Counted from the first letter of the stretch, positions 34,830 to 43,455 are shown. The stretch is DNA of 64,000 bases from Curtobacterium sp. S6 (GCF_000710345.2 NZ_JHEL01000015.1:496001-560000); one strand, 5' to 3'. Notes: generated by a model from the letters alone, not told the origin. Program-made: numbers and translations.

Positions 34830-36361
34830 GCTTCCCATCCCCTTCCGGTGCGCAATCCGATGGCGGCGTCGATGTGATCCCGGCGGGGCGACTCGGCGCC
34901 GTCGAGGTCAGCCAGGGTCCAGGCCACGCGCTCGATGCGATGGCATCCGCGCAACGTCAGGTCTCCTCGTTCCTGCAACCGTTTGAGGCCCGTGAGGACC
35001 TTCGGAGGCAGGCGAAGCTGGTCCCGGAGGTGGCTGCCCCGGATTTCCGAATTCGACGATATGCCCAATTTGCGAAGCCTTTCCCTGGCACGAGCCCTGG
35101 CCTGAGCGACCCTGGCCGCCACGGTCGCGGAGGATTCCGGGGCGGTGCCCGCGTTGATCTCGCTCCACGACAACTTTGGAACCCTCAGTTGCAGGTCGAT
35201 CCGATCCAGTAGCGGCCCCGAGATCTTTCCCAGGTAGGAGCGTTTCTCCCTGGGCGCGCACGTGCAGGTCTCCCCTATGCTCATCGACCGACCGCAGGGA
35301 CACGGGTTCGCGGCAATGACCAGCTGAAACTTGGCCGGATATTTCGCGCTGCCCTTGGCGCGGCTCAGTGTCACGGACCCTGATTCGAGGGGTTGGCGCA
35401 GCGCGTCCAACACCCCGCGGCGGAACTCCGGGGCCTCGTCCAGGAACAACACGCCGTGATGGGCCCGAGAGACGGCGCCCGGTTGGGGAAGGCCGCTTCC
35501 GCCTCCAACGATCGCCGTGGTCGAGGCGGTGTGGTGGGGGGCCTCCCAGGGAGGCTCGGTCATGAGCCGATTGAGCCGGGCCCCCGGTGAGCCTATCGAA
35601 TGAATCGACGTCACTTCGTGCGAAGCGCTCTCGTCGAGGACGGGAAGAATTCCGGGCAGCCTCTCGGCCAGCATCGTTTTACCGGTTCCCGGTGGGCCGA
35701 ACATGGCCAGATGGTGGTTTCCCGCCGCGGCGATCTCCAGGGCCCAACGCCCTTGCTCCTGCCCCACCACATCACAGAGATCAGGAAGCGGACGCGCCGG
35801 GGTCGGGTTCGTCAGGGACACGGTCCGCTCGCCGGGCCAACGGAGTCGAGAATCCTCCGCACCGCACCATCTCAGCACGTCCGCCAGGGATTCGAAGGCC
35901 ACCACCTCGGCCCCCTCGACCAGCCTGGCCTCAGAGCCATTCTCGGCGGCGACGACCACCGTTCGATGGCCCGCCTCGACCGCCGCGCTGACCGCCGGAT
36001 ACACACCCTGAACCGGCCGAAGAGAGCCATCGAGGCCGGCCTCGGCAAGGAACACGCACCGATCGGTGGGGCGTGCCTGACCTGCGGCCTGGATCGCGGC
36101 CACCACAATCGCCAGGTCGAAGGCCGTGCCCGCCTTCGGCAGGCTCGCCGGCGTCAGGCTCACCGTGAGCTTTCGGGGCACCAATGGAACACCAGAATTC
36201 TTCGCCGCGGATCGAATCCGCTCCCGCGACTCCTTGAGCGACGTATCGGGTAAACCCAACAGGACAAAAGCGGGAAGGGTCTGCCCGATATCGGCCTCGA
36301 CCTCAATCAGGTGACCCGAAAGCCCCAACAGGGCCACCGTGAAGGTCCGCGCGTACCCCAT
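34826..36361 (-). CDS. comM: YifB-type Mg-chelatase-like AAA ATPase (ComM)
   Basis: A 511-residue AAA+ ATPase with an N-terminal LonC-like domain. ComM is a hexameric helicase that promotes branch migration during integration of transforming DNA. Motifs: N-terminal GLPDTSLKESRERIRSA, Walker A FGPPGTGKTMLAERL, Walker B HHGVLFLDEAPEF, and the CANPCPCG-like NPCPCGR with two further Cys (ETCTCAP). The ATG at 36361 shares a base with the yraN TGA (TGATG), and the stop overlaps dprA, so yraN-comM-dprA is a tightly coupled operon. Confidence 0.95.
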   Translation of the reverse strand: MGYARTFTVALLGLSGHLIEVEADIGQTLPAFVLLGLPDTSLKESRERIRSAAKNSGVPLVPRKLTVSLTPASLPKAGTAFDLAIVVAAIQAAGQARPTDRCVFLAEAGLDGSLRPVQGVYPAVSAAVEAGHRTVVVAAENGSEARLVEGAEVVAFESLADVLRWCGAEDSRLRWPGERTVSLTNPTPARPLPDLCDVVGQEQGRWALEIAAAGNHHLAMFGPPGTGKTMLAERLPGILPVLDESASHEVTSIHSIGSPGARLNRLMTEPPWEAPHHTASTTAIVGGGSGLPQPGAVSRAHHGVLFLDEAPEFRRGVLDALRQPLESGSVTLSRAKGSAKYPAKFQLVIAANPCPCGRSMSIGETCTCAPREKRSYLGKISGPLLDRIDLQLRVPKLSWSEINAGTAPESSATVAARVAQARARARERLRKLGISSNSEIRGSHLRDQLRLPPKVLTGLKRLQERGDLTLRGCHRIERVAWTLADLDGAESPRRDHIDAAIGLRTGRGWEA

Positions 36362-36744
36362 CAGAGCACCCCCTCCAGGTGCTCCACGGAAAAGCGCCGC
36401 TCATGGCCGACGATCGCGATGACGTCGATGCGAACCTGGTCCCGACGCTGGCCGGTAGCGGAACACCAGGCCCCCGCCAGCTGGCACAATCGGGCGGCCT
36501 TCGCGGCATCCACCGCCTCGCACGGATGCCCGAAGCTCAGGCTCGACCGGGTTTTGACTTCGCACACGATGATTTGCGGGCCGCGTCGGGCGATGATGTC
36601 GATCTCCCCGCGCACACCCGATCCGGCGCGCTGCGGCCGCCAGTTGCGGTCGAGGATGGACCATCCCTTAGCCCGAAGAACGGCCGCGGCCGTTTCTTCT
36701 CCCCACAGGCCTACTTTCATCCGTTCACTGCTGCAATGATTCAT
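36361..36744 (-). CDS. YraN family endonuclease-like protein (UPF0102)
   Basis: A 127-residue protein of the UPF0102 family, which has a restriction-endonuclease-like fold. The nuclease-type core is RGEIDIIARRGPQIIVCEVKTR (Glu/Asp ... Glu-x-Lys) after GEETAAAVLRAKGWSILDRNWR. The start is ATG 36744 (MNHCSSERMKVG) or ATG 36720 (MKVGLWGEE). It is the first gene of yraN-comM-dprA. The physiological role is not established; the link to natural transformation genes is contextual. Confidence 0.88.
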   Translation of the reverse strand: MNHCSSERMKVGLWGEETAAAVLRAKGWSILDRNWRPQRAGSGVRGEIDIIARRGPQIIVCEVKTRSSLSFGHPCEAVDAAKAARLCQLAGAWCSATGQRRDQVRIDVIAIVGHERRFSVEHLEGVL

Positions 36745-36975
36745 GCGCCCACGATGCCCCGTCCGGGGCTCGGCCCCATCGAGAACCGGCGCAAACATCG
36801 CGTGATGGTGGACAAGACAGCCGATTCCCCAAGCCGAGATGGCCTGTGTACGGCGCCTCCGGCCATGCCCGCCGTCCAGCGCCTCTGGACGCGGTTGGAA
36901 GACCCGGTTGATTCCCCGCGGGAAATTCGTGTCAGGAGGCGCCTACCGGATGCGGAGCCGCTGTAGCCTCAAATA

Positions 36976-37311
36976 ATGAGTCTTTCGTACTGGGTTTGTG
37001 TAGCCATCACCGTGATCAGTGCGGCCGTGAGTTTCGGATACGCGGTGGCGGCGTTCCACACCGCCGTTCCGGCATCGAAGAACGCGTCCGATGACGCCCT
37101 CGCGCGGAGTACCGCGTTGCTCGCGGTAGCGCTGGCGGCGTTCTTCGTGAATTCGGCGGGGTTTGCCGCCGCGGTGGCGGTAGCGATGGTACTCGTGCAA
37201 GCGATAGACGCCGGCATCGGGGCGCGTATCCGCGACCCTCTCAAAACGTACGGGCCAGCACTGACCGCGGTTGCCAATCTCGCCGCCCTCGTGTGGATGA
37301 TCGCCGCCTAG
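36976..37311 (+). CDS. Small integral membrane protein, unknown
   Basis: A 111-residue hydrophobic protein with three or four predicted helices: a first at residues 5-27, a long hydrophobic block around 48-77 probably forming two, and a last at 94-110. A short polar stretch (ASKNASDDALARS) and IGARIRDPLKTYG separate them. It is not confidently assigned to any family. The start ATG 36976 follows a non-coding gap of about 230 bases after yraN. It is the first element of a three-gene segment (to 39692) that interrupts the usual rnhB-yraN order, and it converges with the XRE-cupin gene. Confidence 0.65.
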   Translation: MSLSYWVCVAITVISAAVSFGYAVAAFHTAVPASKNASDDALARSTALLAVALAAFFVNSAGFAAAVAVAMVLVQAIDAGIGARIRDPLKTYGPALTAVANLAALVWMIAA

Positions 37312-37395
37312 CGCCCTGCACGGCCAAACCCTCGACGCATTGTCCCTGATCCGGTCGGGGACGCGACACGATGGTTGCGCCCGAAATCGTCCCCT

Positions 37396-37953
37396 TCATT
37401 CCTCGCCGTCATGGCGATGCACGACGTGGCCCTCCTGGTCGAAGACCATGATCACCTCCGCAGGGCCCCCTTCCGCGACGAAGGCATGCGGGGTCATCGT
37501 GCCGAATTCGGCCGCCTCGCCCGCCTCGACGACGACCGCACGCTCCCCCAAGAAAAGGCGGACCCTGCCTTCCAGCACGAAGAACCAGTCGTGACCCGGG
37601 TGCACCCGCTGCTCCGGGGCCGCGGTGGCGGGCTCGAGCCGGACCTTGAGGGCCTTGATGTTGCCCGTCGCCTTGGAGAGCATCCACGTGGTCCGGGAGC
37701 CCTCCTGGCTCGCCACGGGCCTGATGACGACGTCGTCGTCGGTCTCGTTCTCGAGCAGGGTCTCGACGTCGGTGCGCAGGGCCCGGGCCAACGGGAGAAG
37801 AACATCCAGGCTGATCGCGCGCTTGCCGGTCTCGATCCGACTGATCGTCGAGGGGCTGAGGTTGGAGCGCTCGGCCAGCTCGTCGAGCGAGAGCGACTGC
37901 GCGTGGCGGAGGCTGCGCAGCCGGGTGCGCACGACCTGTTCGATCTCGGACAC
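37396..37953 (-). CDS. XRE-family transcriptional regulator with C-terminal cupin
   Basis: A 185-residue regulator. The N-terminal helix-turn-helix (residues about 7-62) reads LRSLRHAQSLSLDELAERSNLSP and STISRIETGKRAISLDVL; the C-terminal half is a cupin barrel with HPGHDWFFVLEGRVRLFLG and TPHAFVAEGG, which can bind a metal or small ligand. GTG 37953 has AGGAGGAG five bases upstream. It is divergent from the oxidoreductase-methyltransferase gene, across an 83-base region with nested inverted repeats, so it probably controls both genes. The inducing ligand is unknown. Confidence 0.88.
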   Translation of the reverse strand: MSEIEQVVRTRLRSLRHAQSLSLDELAERSNLSPSTISRIETGKRAISLDVLLPLARALRTDVETLLENETDDDVVIRPVASQEGSRTTWMLSKATGNIKALKVRLEPATAAPEQRVHPGHDWFFVLEGRVRLFLGERAVVVEAGEAAEFGTMTPHAFVAEGGPAEVIMVFDQEGHVVHRHDGEE

Positions 37954-37965
37954 GGGGCTCCTCCT

Positions 37966-38024
37966 GCGATTCTGGCGATCCTTGCGAATACTGCAAGAGC
38001 CTATTCTATATCCGTGAGAATCGC
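37966..38024. promoter_or_regulatory. Nested inverted repeats in the divergent promoter
   Basis: The outer pair GCGATTCT (37966-37973) and AGAATCGC (38017-38024) encloses CTTGC (37981-37985) and GCAAG (37993-37997) seven bases apart. Both lie between the XRE-cupin gene and the fusion gene. TATTCT and TATATC sequences at about 38003-38012 could be -10 boxes. It is a likely operator for the adjacent regulator. Confidence 0.5.
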
Positions 38025-38036
38025 TATGGTTGATCC

Positions 38037-39692
38037 ATGACCTCCAGCGAACAGCACCACGAAAACCAGCCCGGCGCCGACCAGGCCCACCACCACGGCG
38101 GCGCCTCACACTCCATCCCTCCCACCATCACCCGGCACGCCGATGTCGCGATCATCGGCGGATCCGCCGCCGGCCTCGCGGCCGCCTTGCAGCTCTCGCG
38201 ACAGCGTCGGTCCGTGATCGTGGTCGACTCCGCCGAACCGCGCAACGCTCCGGCCGAGGCGATGCACAGCTACCTCGGCCACGAAGGACGCTCGCCGGAG
38301 GAATTCCTGCGGATCGCCCGCGAAGAGGTGCGCTCCTACGGCGCAGAGGTGTTGACCGGGCGAGCCCTCGACGTCGCCCGCGATCCCGAGGGCTTCCGCA
38401 TCGATCTGAGCGGCGGTCATGTACTCCGTGCACGCCGCGTCGTCGCCGCCACCGGCCTGACCGATGAGCTTCCGGACATCCCCGGTCTCGCCGAGCACTG
38501 GGGCACGTCGGTCATCCACTGCCCCTTCTGCCACGGCTACGAATCACGGGATGGACGCATCGTCGCGCTCGTGACCTCGCCCGTTGGCCTGCACGCCCTG
38601 CCGCTGCTACGCCAGCTCACGGACCAGCTCACCGTCGTGGTGCACGCGGGCGTCCCCGCCGACGACCCGCAACTGGAGACCCTCCGGTCCGCGGGAGTGA
38701 CGGTGACCCAGGGGCCCGTCGAGCGAATCCTCGACGACGAGGCGGGGCAGCTACGTGCCGTGGAGCTGGCAGACGGTTCCGAGATCGCCGCCGACACCGT
38801 CCTCGTCAGCACCCGTCCACACGCGCATGTTTCCCCCTTCGCCGGCTTGGGCCTGACGGCTAGTGAGCATCCCAGCGGCGTCGCGACCTACGTCGAGGCG
38901 GATCCGATGACCGGCGCAACGGCCGTGCCTGGCCTCTACGCGGCCGGAACCCTTGCCGAACCCATGCTTCAGGTGCTCCCCACCGCCGCCGCCGGCACGC
39001 GGGTCGGGGCGATGGTCAGCTTCGATCTGGCCCAGGAGGATCTCGAGGCCGCAGCACGTCCCGTCGCCCACGCCGCCGATTGGGACGGCCGCTACAGCGG
39101 AGATCTCCAGTGGAGCGGAAACCCCAACGGCTCCCTCGTTGCCGAGGTCACGGGCCTGACCCCGGGCACGGCTCTGGACATCGGCGCCGGCGAAGGCGGT
39201 GATGCCCTCTGGCTCGCCGAACAGGGCTGGCGGGTGACCGCGAGCGATATCTCGAGCCGGGCCATCGAACGCATCCGCGCCGAGGCACAGCGCCGTTCGG
39301 TGCCGGTGGAAACGCTGCAGGCCGACGCCAACGCGGCCGACCCCTTCGCCGGGGCCAAGTATGACCTGGTCACCGCCGCCTACGCCTCGATCCCCCGGAC
39401 CCCGGACGCACGCGGGACGGCGAATTTCCTCGACGCGGTGGCCCCCGGCGGATGCCTGCTGATCATCAACCACGACGTCAGCGATATCCGGGAGACCCTG
39501 TCCCACGCGGAGCAGGATGCCACCAGGCCCTTCGACCACGAGGCCTTCGTCGGCACCTACGACTTCGCGAAGGCGCTCTCCGCCTCGCCGGACTGGGAGA
39601 TCGAGGTTAACGAGCGTCGGCAGCGTCCCGCCGGTGCGGTCTCGGCCCACCACGTCCACGACGTCGTCCTGCGGGCGCGACGCGTGAGCTGA
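38037..39692 (+). CDS. Fusion of thioredoxin reductase-like flavoprotein and SAM methyltransferase
   Basis: A 551-residue two-part protein. Residues 1-30 are His-rich (7 of the first 25). Residues 34-335 resemble thioredoxin reductase: FAD motif VAIIGGSAAGLAAA (37-50), the ATG motif VVAATGLTDELPDIPG, the redox pair C162-P-F-C165 (IHCPFCHGYE), and the C-terminal FAD loop GLYAAGTLAEP. The second dinucleotide motif is degenerate (ALVTSPVGLHALPL replaces the usual GGGDSA), so NADPH use is uncertain. Residues 345-551 form a class I methyltransferase: WDGRY, then SAM motif LDIGAGEGGDALWLAEQG and VTASDIS, similar to TehB-type enzymes. The combination occurs in other actinobacteria, function unknown. 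A role in detoxifying a thiol-reactive or metalloid compound is inference. Confidence 0.85.
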   Translation: MTSSEQHHENQPGADQAHHHGGASHSIPPTITRHADVAIIGGSAAGLAAALQLSRQRRSVIVVDSAEPRNAPAEAMHSYLGHEGRSPEEFLRIAREEVRSYGAEVLTGRALDVARDPEGFRIDLSGGHVLRARRVVAATGLTDELPDIPGLAEHWGTSVIHCPFCHGYESRDGRIVALVTSPVGLHALPLLRQLTDQLTVVVHAGVPADDPQLETLRSAGVTVTQGPVERILDDEAGQLRAVELADGSEIAADTVLVSTRPHAHVSPFAGLGLTASEHPSGVATYVEADPMTGATAVPGLYAAGTLAEPMLQVLPTAAAGTRVGAMVSFDLAQEDLEAAARPVAHAADWDGRYSGDLQWSGNPNGSLVAEVTGLTPGTALDIGAGEGGDALWLAEQGWRVTASDISSRAIERIRAEAQRRSVPVETLQADANAADPFAGAKYDLVTAAYASIPRTPDARGTANFLDAVAPGGCLLIINHDVSDIRETLSHAEQDATRPFDHEAFVGTYDFAKALSASPDWEIEVNERRQRPAGAVSAHHVHDVVLRARRVS

Positions 39693-39786
39693 CCGGAGAG
39701 CCGCTCCCGACACGGACGCGGTCGATGCCGTGTGCCCGATCAACGGGCGTCGTGGGAAACGTGATGGGCTGCGCGAAGCCCATCTC

Positions 39787-40554
39787 TCAGGACGCCCGAT
39801 GCCTCCGCGCCCTGGCCACCTGGTCTTCCGTGGCCCCTAAAGACCACGACAGCCTGTGCTCGGGGCAAGGACCCCATCTTTCGATACCGAGCCGATGGAT
39901 CTCGGCCCCGTAGCCCTTATTGCGCTCCCACCCGTATGCCGGATGCGTCTCGGCCCAGGAAATCATGAGGTCGTCACGCTCGACCTTCGCGACCACGCTC
40001 GCCGCGGAGATTGTGGCGCATCGGAAGTCGCCCTTGATCTCGGTGCGAACCGGCAGATCCCACAAGGGGCCCCCAGCGCGATAGTCCCGGAGGATATCCG
40101 GTTCCATCTCGGCAAAGAGGTCCCTGGTGCGGGTCAGCCAGTCGTCGCGGCCATCGAGGAGAACCGCGGAGGCGAGCATCGTCCGTTCCCCGACGCGGGC
40201 CGACAGCGCGTCAAGCGCCCGCATGCCCGCCAGGCGCAGGGCCTGGGTGATCCCGAGCTCGTCGATCTCCCGCGGGGACGCGCTACCGGTCGCGGCCGCG
40301 ACCCAGCCGAGGATCTCGGAGACCATGCTCCGGCGTCGGGCGTCGCTGAGCGCTTTGCTGTCGGTGAGTCCGTCAACGGCCAGGACGATCTCCGGAGACG
40401 CCCACGTGGCACCCACCATCACCGGGCCGGCCAGGGCGCCGCGCCCGACCTCGTCCATGCCGATGACCCCGGCGTATCCCTGCGCAAAGAGCTCCTGCTC
40501 GACCGCAAGATCCGGCCCCGAGCGGCGATCCCGGGCGTCGTGCCGAAGGGTCAC
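39787..40554 (-). CDS. rnhB: Ribonuclease HII
   Basis: A 255-residue enzyme that cuts RNA in RNA-DNA hybrids and at single ribonucleotides. Catalytic motifs: GMDEVGRGALAGP (Asp-Glu), LTDSKALS, LLDGRDDWL and a Tyr-rich C-terminal region (PAYGWERNKGYG). The start GTG 40554 shares one base with the lepB TAG (TAGTG), so it is translated with lepB. It is the last gene of the rplS-lepB-lepB-rnhB run. The C-terminal 35 residues are basic. The DUF2469 gene that normally follows rnhB in actinobacteria is absent. Confidence 0.95.
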   Translation of the reverse strand: MTLRHDARDRRSGPDLAVEQELFAQGYAGVIGMDEVGRGALAGPVMVGATWASPEIVLAVDGLTDSKALSDARRRSMVSEILGWVAAATGSASPREIDELGITQALRLAGMRALDALSARVGERTMLASAVLLDGRDDWLTRTRDLFAEMEPDILRDYRAGGPLWDLPVRTEIKGDFRCATISAASVVAKVERDDLMISWAETHPAYGWERNKGYGAEIHRLGIERWGPCPEHRLSWSLGATEDQVARARRHRAS

Positions 40555-41345
40555 TATTCGCCGCTATCGCTCGACTTTGGGCCGGGGATGTCGGCAAAGA
40601 CCCCGTCCGCGGAATCCAACCAGGTCCACCGGCTGATGGGCCAGGCCGTGACGAAGGCCCGACCCTCGATGTCGTCGCGCTTGACGAATTCCGTCCCTTG
40701 CTGGATGTGGTAGCGGGAGTCGGCGGAGGCATTGCGGTGGTCGCCCATCACGAAGTACTCGCCGTCGGGAACCGTCACATCGAAGGGAAAGTCCGAGGGC
40801 TTCGCGCCCGGGTACAGGTAGGAGGACTCGTCGAGGGCCTTGCCATTGACCTCGACCTTGCCGTCGGAGGAGCAACACGTCACGTGGTCGCCGCCCTTAC
40901 CGATGACCCTCTTGATCAGGTAGTTCTGAGATGAATCCGGCAGGACACCCACAAAGGACAACGCGTCGCGCACGGGGTTCGACGAGGTGGGCGCCTGGCT
41001 CTCGGGGATCCAGTGCTGGCTGTCCTTGAAGACGACGATGTCGCCGCGGTCGGGATCCGACAAGTAGTTGCCGGCGACGTTGACGAAAATCCTGTCGTTG
41101 AGCTGAAGGGTATTCTCCATCGATCCCGACGGAATATAGAAGCCACGGATGATGAAGGTCTTGACGATGAACGCAATGATGAGCGCGTAGACAATGACCA
41201 GAAGAACTTCCTTGATCTTCGGCCACATGCCCTCGGGCTGTTCCTTCTTCTGACTCTTGGACGCCCGGCGACGGGCGGGCCGGGAATCGTCGACCGACGA
41301 CCCGTTCAATGAATCGTCGGATGCGGCGTTCTGGTCAGATGCCAT
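40554..41345 (-). CDS. lepB: Signal peptidase I (first of two paralogues)
   Basis: A 263-residue membrane serine protease that removes signal peptides. It has one N-terminal helix (residues 46-66) after a polar, basic cytoplasmic segment of 45 residues. Catalytic Ser75 lies in YIPSGSMENTL and Lys145 in YLIKRVIGKGGD; box E is VMGDHRNASADSR. A CC pair in HVTCCSSDGK is shared with the second paralogue. It lies 59 bases downstream of that paralogue (41405-42061) and overlaps rnhB. Confidence 0.95.
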   Translation of the reverse strand: MASDQNAASDDSLNGSSVDDSRPARRRASKSQKKEQPEGMWPKIKEVLLVIVYALIIAFIVKTFIIRGFYIPSGSMENTLQLNDRIFVNVAGNYLSDPDRGDIVVFKDSQHWIPESQAPTSSNPVRDALSFVGVLPDSSQNYLIKRVIGKGGDHVTCCSSDGKVEVNGKALDESSYLYPGAKPSDFPFDVTVPDGEYFVMGDHRNASADSRYHIQQGTEFVKRDDIEGRAFVTAWPISRWTWLDSADGVFADIPGPKSSDSGE

Positions 41346-41404
41346 GGAGGTGTCCTTTGCTCACGTGCTCAAGTCTGAGCCAAGTCTACTTTCGTCGAGC
41401 GCGG

Positions 41405-42061
41405 TCAGCGTCGAATTCGGTGAATGGATTCGAAGGGCCACAACACGGCGACGGGGCGTCCGACGATTTTATCGGTTCTGATCAGTCCCCCGCCGGGCGC
41501 GCCGATCAGGGCACGGGAGTCCCGCGAATCCGATCGATGATCCCCCATGACCCACATGCGGCCTTCCGGAACCACGACGTCGAACGGGGTCTCGGAGGGC
41601 TTGTCGCCGGGCATCACGTAGGACTCGTCTAGCGGCTGGCCGTTGACCGTCACCTTGCCGTCGGTCCCGCAACACTGCACGTGGTCCCCGGCGACACCGA
41701 TGACGCGCTTGACGTAGATGCCGTCTCGCTGGCTCATACCCGCCCACGAGCCCACTTCATCGACGAACCGCGTCAGGGGGTTCGCCCCGGAGTCATAGGG
41801 CCAGAGGGATCCGGACCCGTCGAAGACGACGACGTCACCCCGGTGAGGATCCCCCGCGCCGACCCTCCACACCGCGACCCGGTCCCCTTGTTCCAGGGTG
41901 GGCTCCATGGATCCGGAGGGAATGTAGAAGACATCCACGAGGAATCCACGGACCAGAACGATCACCAGGATGGCGATGGCCAGCGCCACCACGACCAAGC
42001 GCCGGTTCCCCAGGGGGAACCGGCGCTTGGCGGCGTGGGCCGATGAGTCGGCCGACATCAT
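41405..42061 (-). CDS. lepB: Signal peptidase I (second paralogue)
   Basis: A 218-residue signal peptidase with a shorter cytoplasmic tail than its neighbour. One helix spans about residues 21-43; Ser51 is in YIPSGSMEPTL and Lys118 in YVKRVIGVAGD; box E is VMGDHRSDSRDSR. The first codons after the start encode KRRFPLGNRR from a nearly self-complementary sequence (see the hairpin entry). It starts at ATG 42061 or ATG 42058, 14 bases after rplS, so it is transcribed with rplS. Confidence 0.94.
   Translation of the reverse strand: MMSADSSAHAAKRRFPLGNRRLVVVALAIAILVIVLVRGFLVDVFYIPSGSMEPTLEQGDRVAVWRVGAGDPHRGDVVVFDGSGSLWPYDSGANPLTRFVDEVGSWAGMSQRDGIYVKRVIGVAGDHVQCCGTDGKVTVNGQPLDESYVMPGDKPSETPFDVVVPEGRMWVMGDHRSDSRDSRALIGAPGGGLIRTDKIVGRPVAVLWPFESIHRIRR
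41995..42030 (-). repeat. 17-bp inverted repeat within the start of lepB (second paralogue)
   Basis: Arms 41995-42011 and 42014-42030 are perfectly complementary with only two bases between. The hairpin begins about 31 bases inside the coding region, where it would form in the mRNA just after the ribosome start site. There is no U-run after it, so it is not an intrinsic terminator. It may slow early translation or influence rplS/lepB mRNA processing. Confidence 0.6.
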
Positions 42062-42075
42062 GATCGCGTCGAGCC

Positions 42076-42426
42076 TTACTTGGACTCGCGCTTCTCACGA
42101 ATGCGGGCTGCCTTACCGTGGCGGTCACGCATGTAGTACAGCTTGGCGCGACGAACGTCACCGCGGGTCAGCACCTCGATCTTGTCGAAGATCGGGGAGT
42201 GCAGGGGGAACGTACGCTCGACACCGACGCCGAAGGAAACCTTGCGGACGGTGAAGGTCTCGCGCACGCCGGCGCCCTGACGGCCGACGACGTAGCCACG
42301 GAACACCTGGACACGGGAGCGGTTACCCTCGGTGATGTTGACGTGAACATCGAGGGTATCGCCGGGGCCGAACTCCGGGATGTCCGTGCGGAGGTTCTTC
42401 TGGTCAATGAAATCCAGAGTCTGCAT
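42076..42426 (-). CDS. rplS: 50S ribosomal protein L19
   Basis: A 116-residue ribosomal protein at the 30S-50S interface. Family sequence is obvious: [45 protein letters not shown] and [20 protein letters not shown]. It is separated from trmD by 240 bases, unusually long, so rplS likely has its own promoter or leader. It heads the rplS-lepB-lepB-rnhB segment. Confidence 0.97.
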   Translation of the reverse strand: MQTLDFIDQKNLRTDIPEFGPGDTLDVHVNITEGNRSRVQVFRGYVVGRQGAGVRETFTVRKVSFGVGVERTFPLHSPIFDKIEVLTRGDVRRAKLYYMRDRHGKAARIREKRESK

Positions 42427-42666
42427 GAGATATTTTCTCCTCAGTCAATGCCGCAGGCCACCAACTGATTGATACGACGGAGGCTTCCGCGCTCGTGGCG
42501 CGAATGCTTCCGAAGAGATGTTTCACCCCATCGCGATTGGCGATCGAGTGCCGTCTTCCGTCAGGTCGCTCTTCCCCCTGCGGCAGGGGCGTGCCCGGAG
42601 ACGGCGCAATCCACCATTTTGCCACACGGGTCGCGGAAGATCCACGCTGACCGGGCTCGTTGTGGA
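42427..42666 (-). other. 240-base non-coding leader region upstream of rplS
   Basis: No gene was found here on either strand. It contains a small hairpin CCCCTG-CGG-CAGGGG (42575-42589) and, on the minus strand, a CAAAAT hexamer near 42618 that could be a -10 box. It may carry an autoregulatory L19 leader, but it matches no class I can name. Confidence 0.4.
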
Positions 42667-43455
42667 TTAGACCGTGTCGTCCTGCTCACGTTCCCGGGCC
42701 CATTCGTCGAGCAGGGTTCGATCGCGTCGGTCCAAGGCATCCTCCGGCAGGTCCTTGATGAGGTCGGGACGTCGGCGGGACGTGCGTTCCAGCTGCCAGT
42801 CGCGTCGCGCCCTGGCGATCGCCGCGTGGTTCCCGGAGAGAAGGACCTCGGGAACGGGGCGGTCTCGCCAGACGGAGGGCTTGGTGTACACGGGGTACTC
42901 CAGCAGTCCATCCGCGTGGGATTCCTCGATGAGAGACTCGGGATTCCCGATCACGCCGGGCAGGAGCCTGGCCGTGGCCTCGACCATGGCCATGACGGCG
43001 ACCTCTCCCCCGTTCAGGACGTAGTCGCCGAGGCTCACGGGGCGAACACGGAAGCGGTCGGCGGCCCATTCGAGGACCCGCTCGTCAATCCCTTCGTACC
43101 GCCCACACGCGAAGACGATGTGCTCCTCGCGGGCGAAGTCCTCGGCCGTGCGTTGCGTGAAGACCTCGCCGGCCGGCGAGGGAACCACCAGAACGGGCCT
43201 CGCCTCGGGGTCCTCCGCCTCGGAGGGTTGGATGGCCTCCAGGGCTTGGGCCCAAGGCTCGGCCTTCATGACCATTCCGGCCCCGCCGCCATAGGGGGTG
43301 TCGTCCACCGTGCGGTGCCGATCCGTCGTGAACTCGCGGAGGTCACGAATCGTCAGCTCGAGCAGGCCTGCCCGACGCGCCTTTCCGATGAGGGAAAGCT
43401 CGAGCGGCTGGAGGTATTCGGGAAAGATGGACACGACGTCGTACCGGGGATTCAT
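42667..43455 (-). CDS. trmD: tRNA (guanine-N1)-methyltransferase
   Basis: A 262-residue SPOUT-class enzyme that methylates G37 of tRNAs for Leu, Pro and Arg and so prevents frameshifting. Knot and active-site motifs: [30 protein letters not shown] and [31 protein letters not shown]. The start ATG 43455 overlaps the rimM TGA by four bases (ATGA); the longer frame adds unrelated sequence. The Asp-rich C-terminal domain ([21 protein letters not shown]) is present. Confidence 0.97.
   Translation of the reverse strand: MNPRYDVVSIFPEYLQPLELSLIGKARRAGLLELTIRDLREFTTDRHRTVDDTPYGGGAGMVMKAEPWAQALEAIQPSEAEDPEARPVLVVPSPAGEVFTQRTAEDFAREEHIVFACGRYEGIDERVLEWAADRFRVRPVSLGDYVLNGGEVAVMAMVEATARLLPGVIGNPESLIEESHADGLLEYPVYTKPSVWRDRPVPEVLLSGNHAAIARARRDWQLERTSRRRPDLIKDLPEDALDRRDRTLLDEWAREREQDDTV

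Noticed and set aside
39763..39784. Eight-bp hairpin GATGGGCT/AGCCCATC after the fusion gene
   Set aside because: It could be a weak terminator, but the stem is short and no U-run follows, so it was not listed.
40554..42061. Two tandem signal peptidases as something unusual
   Set aside because: Pairs or larger sets of type I signal peptidases next to rplS are common in actinobacteria.
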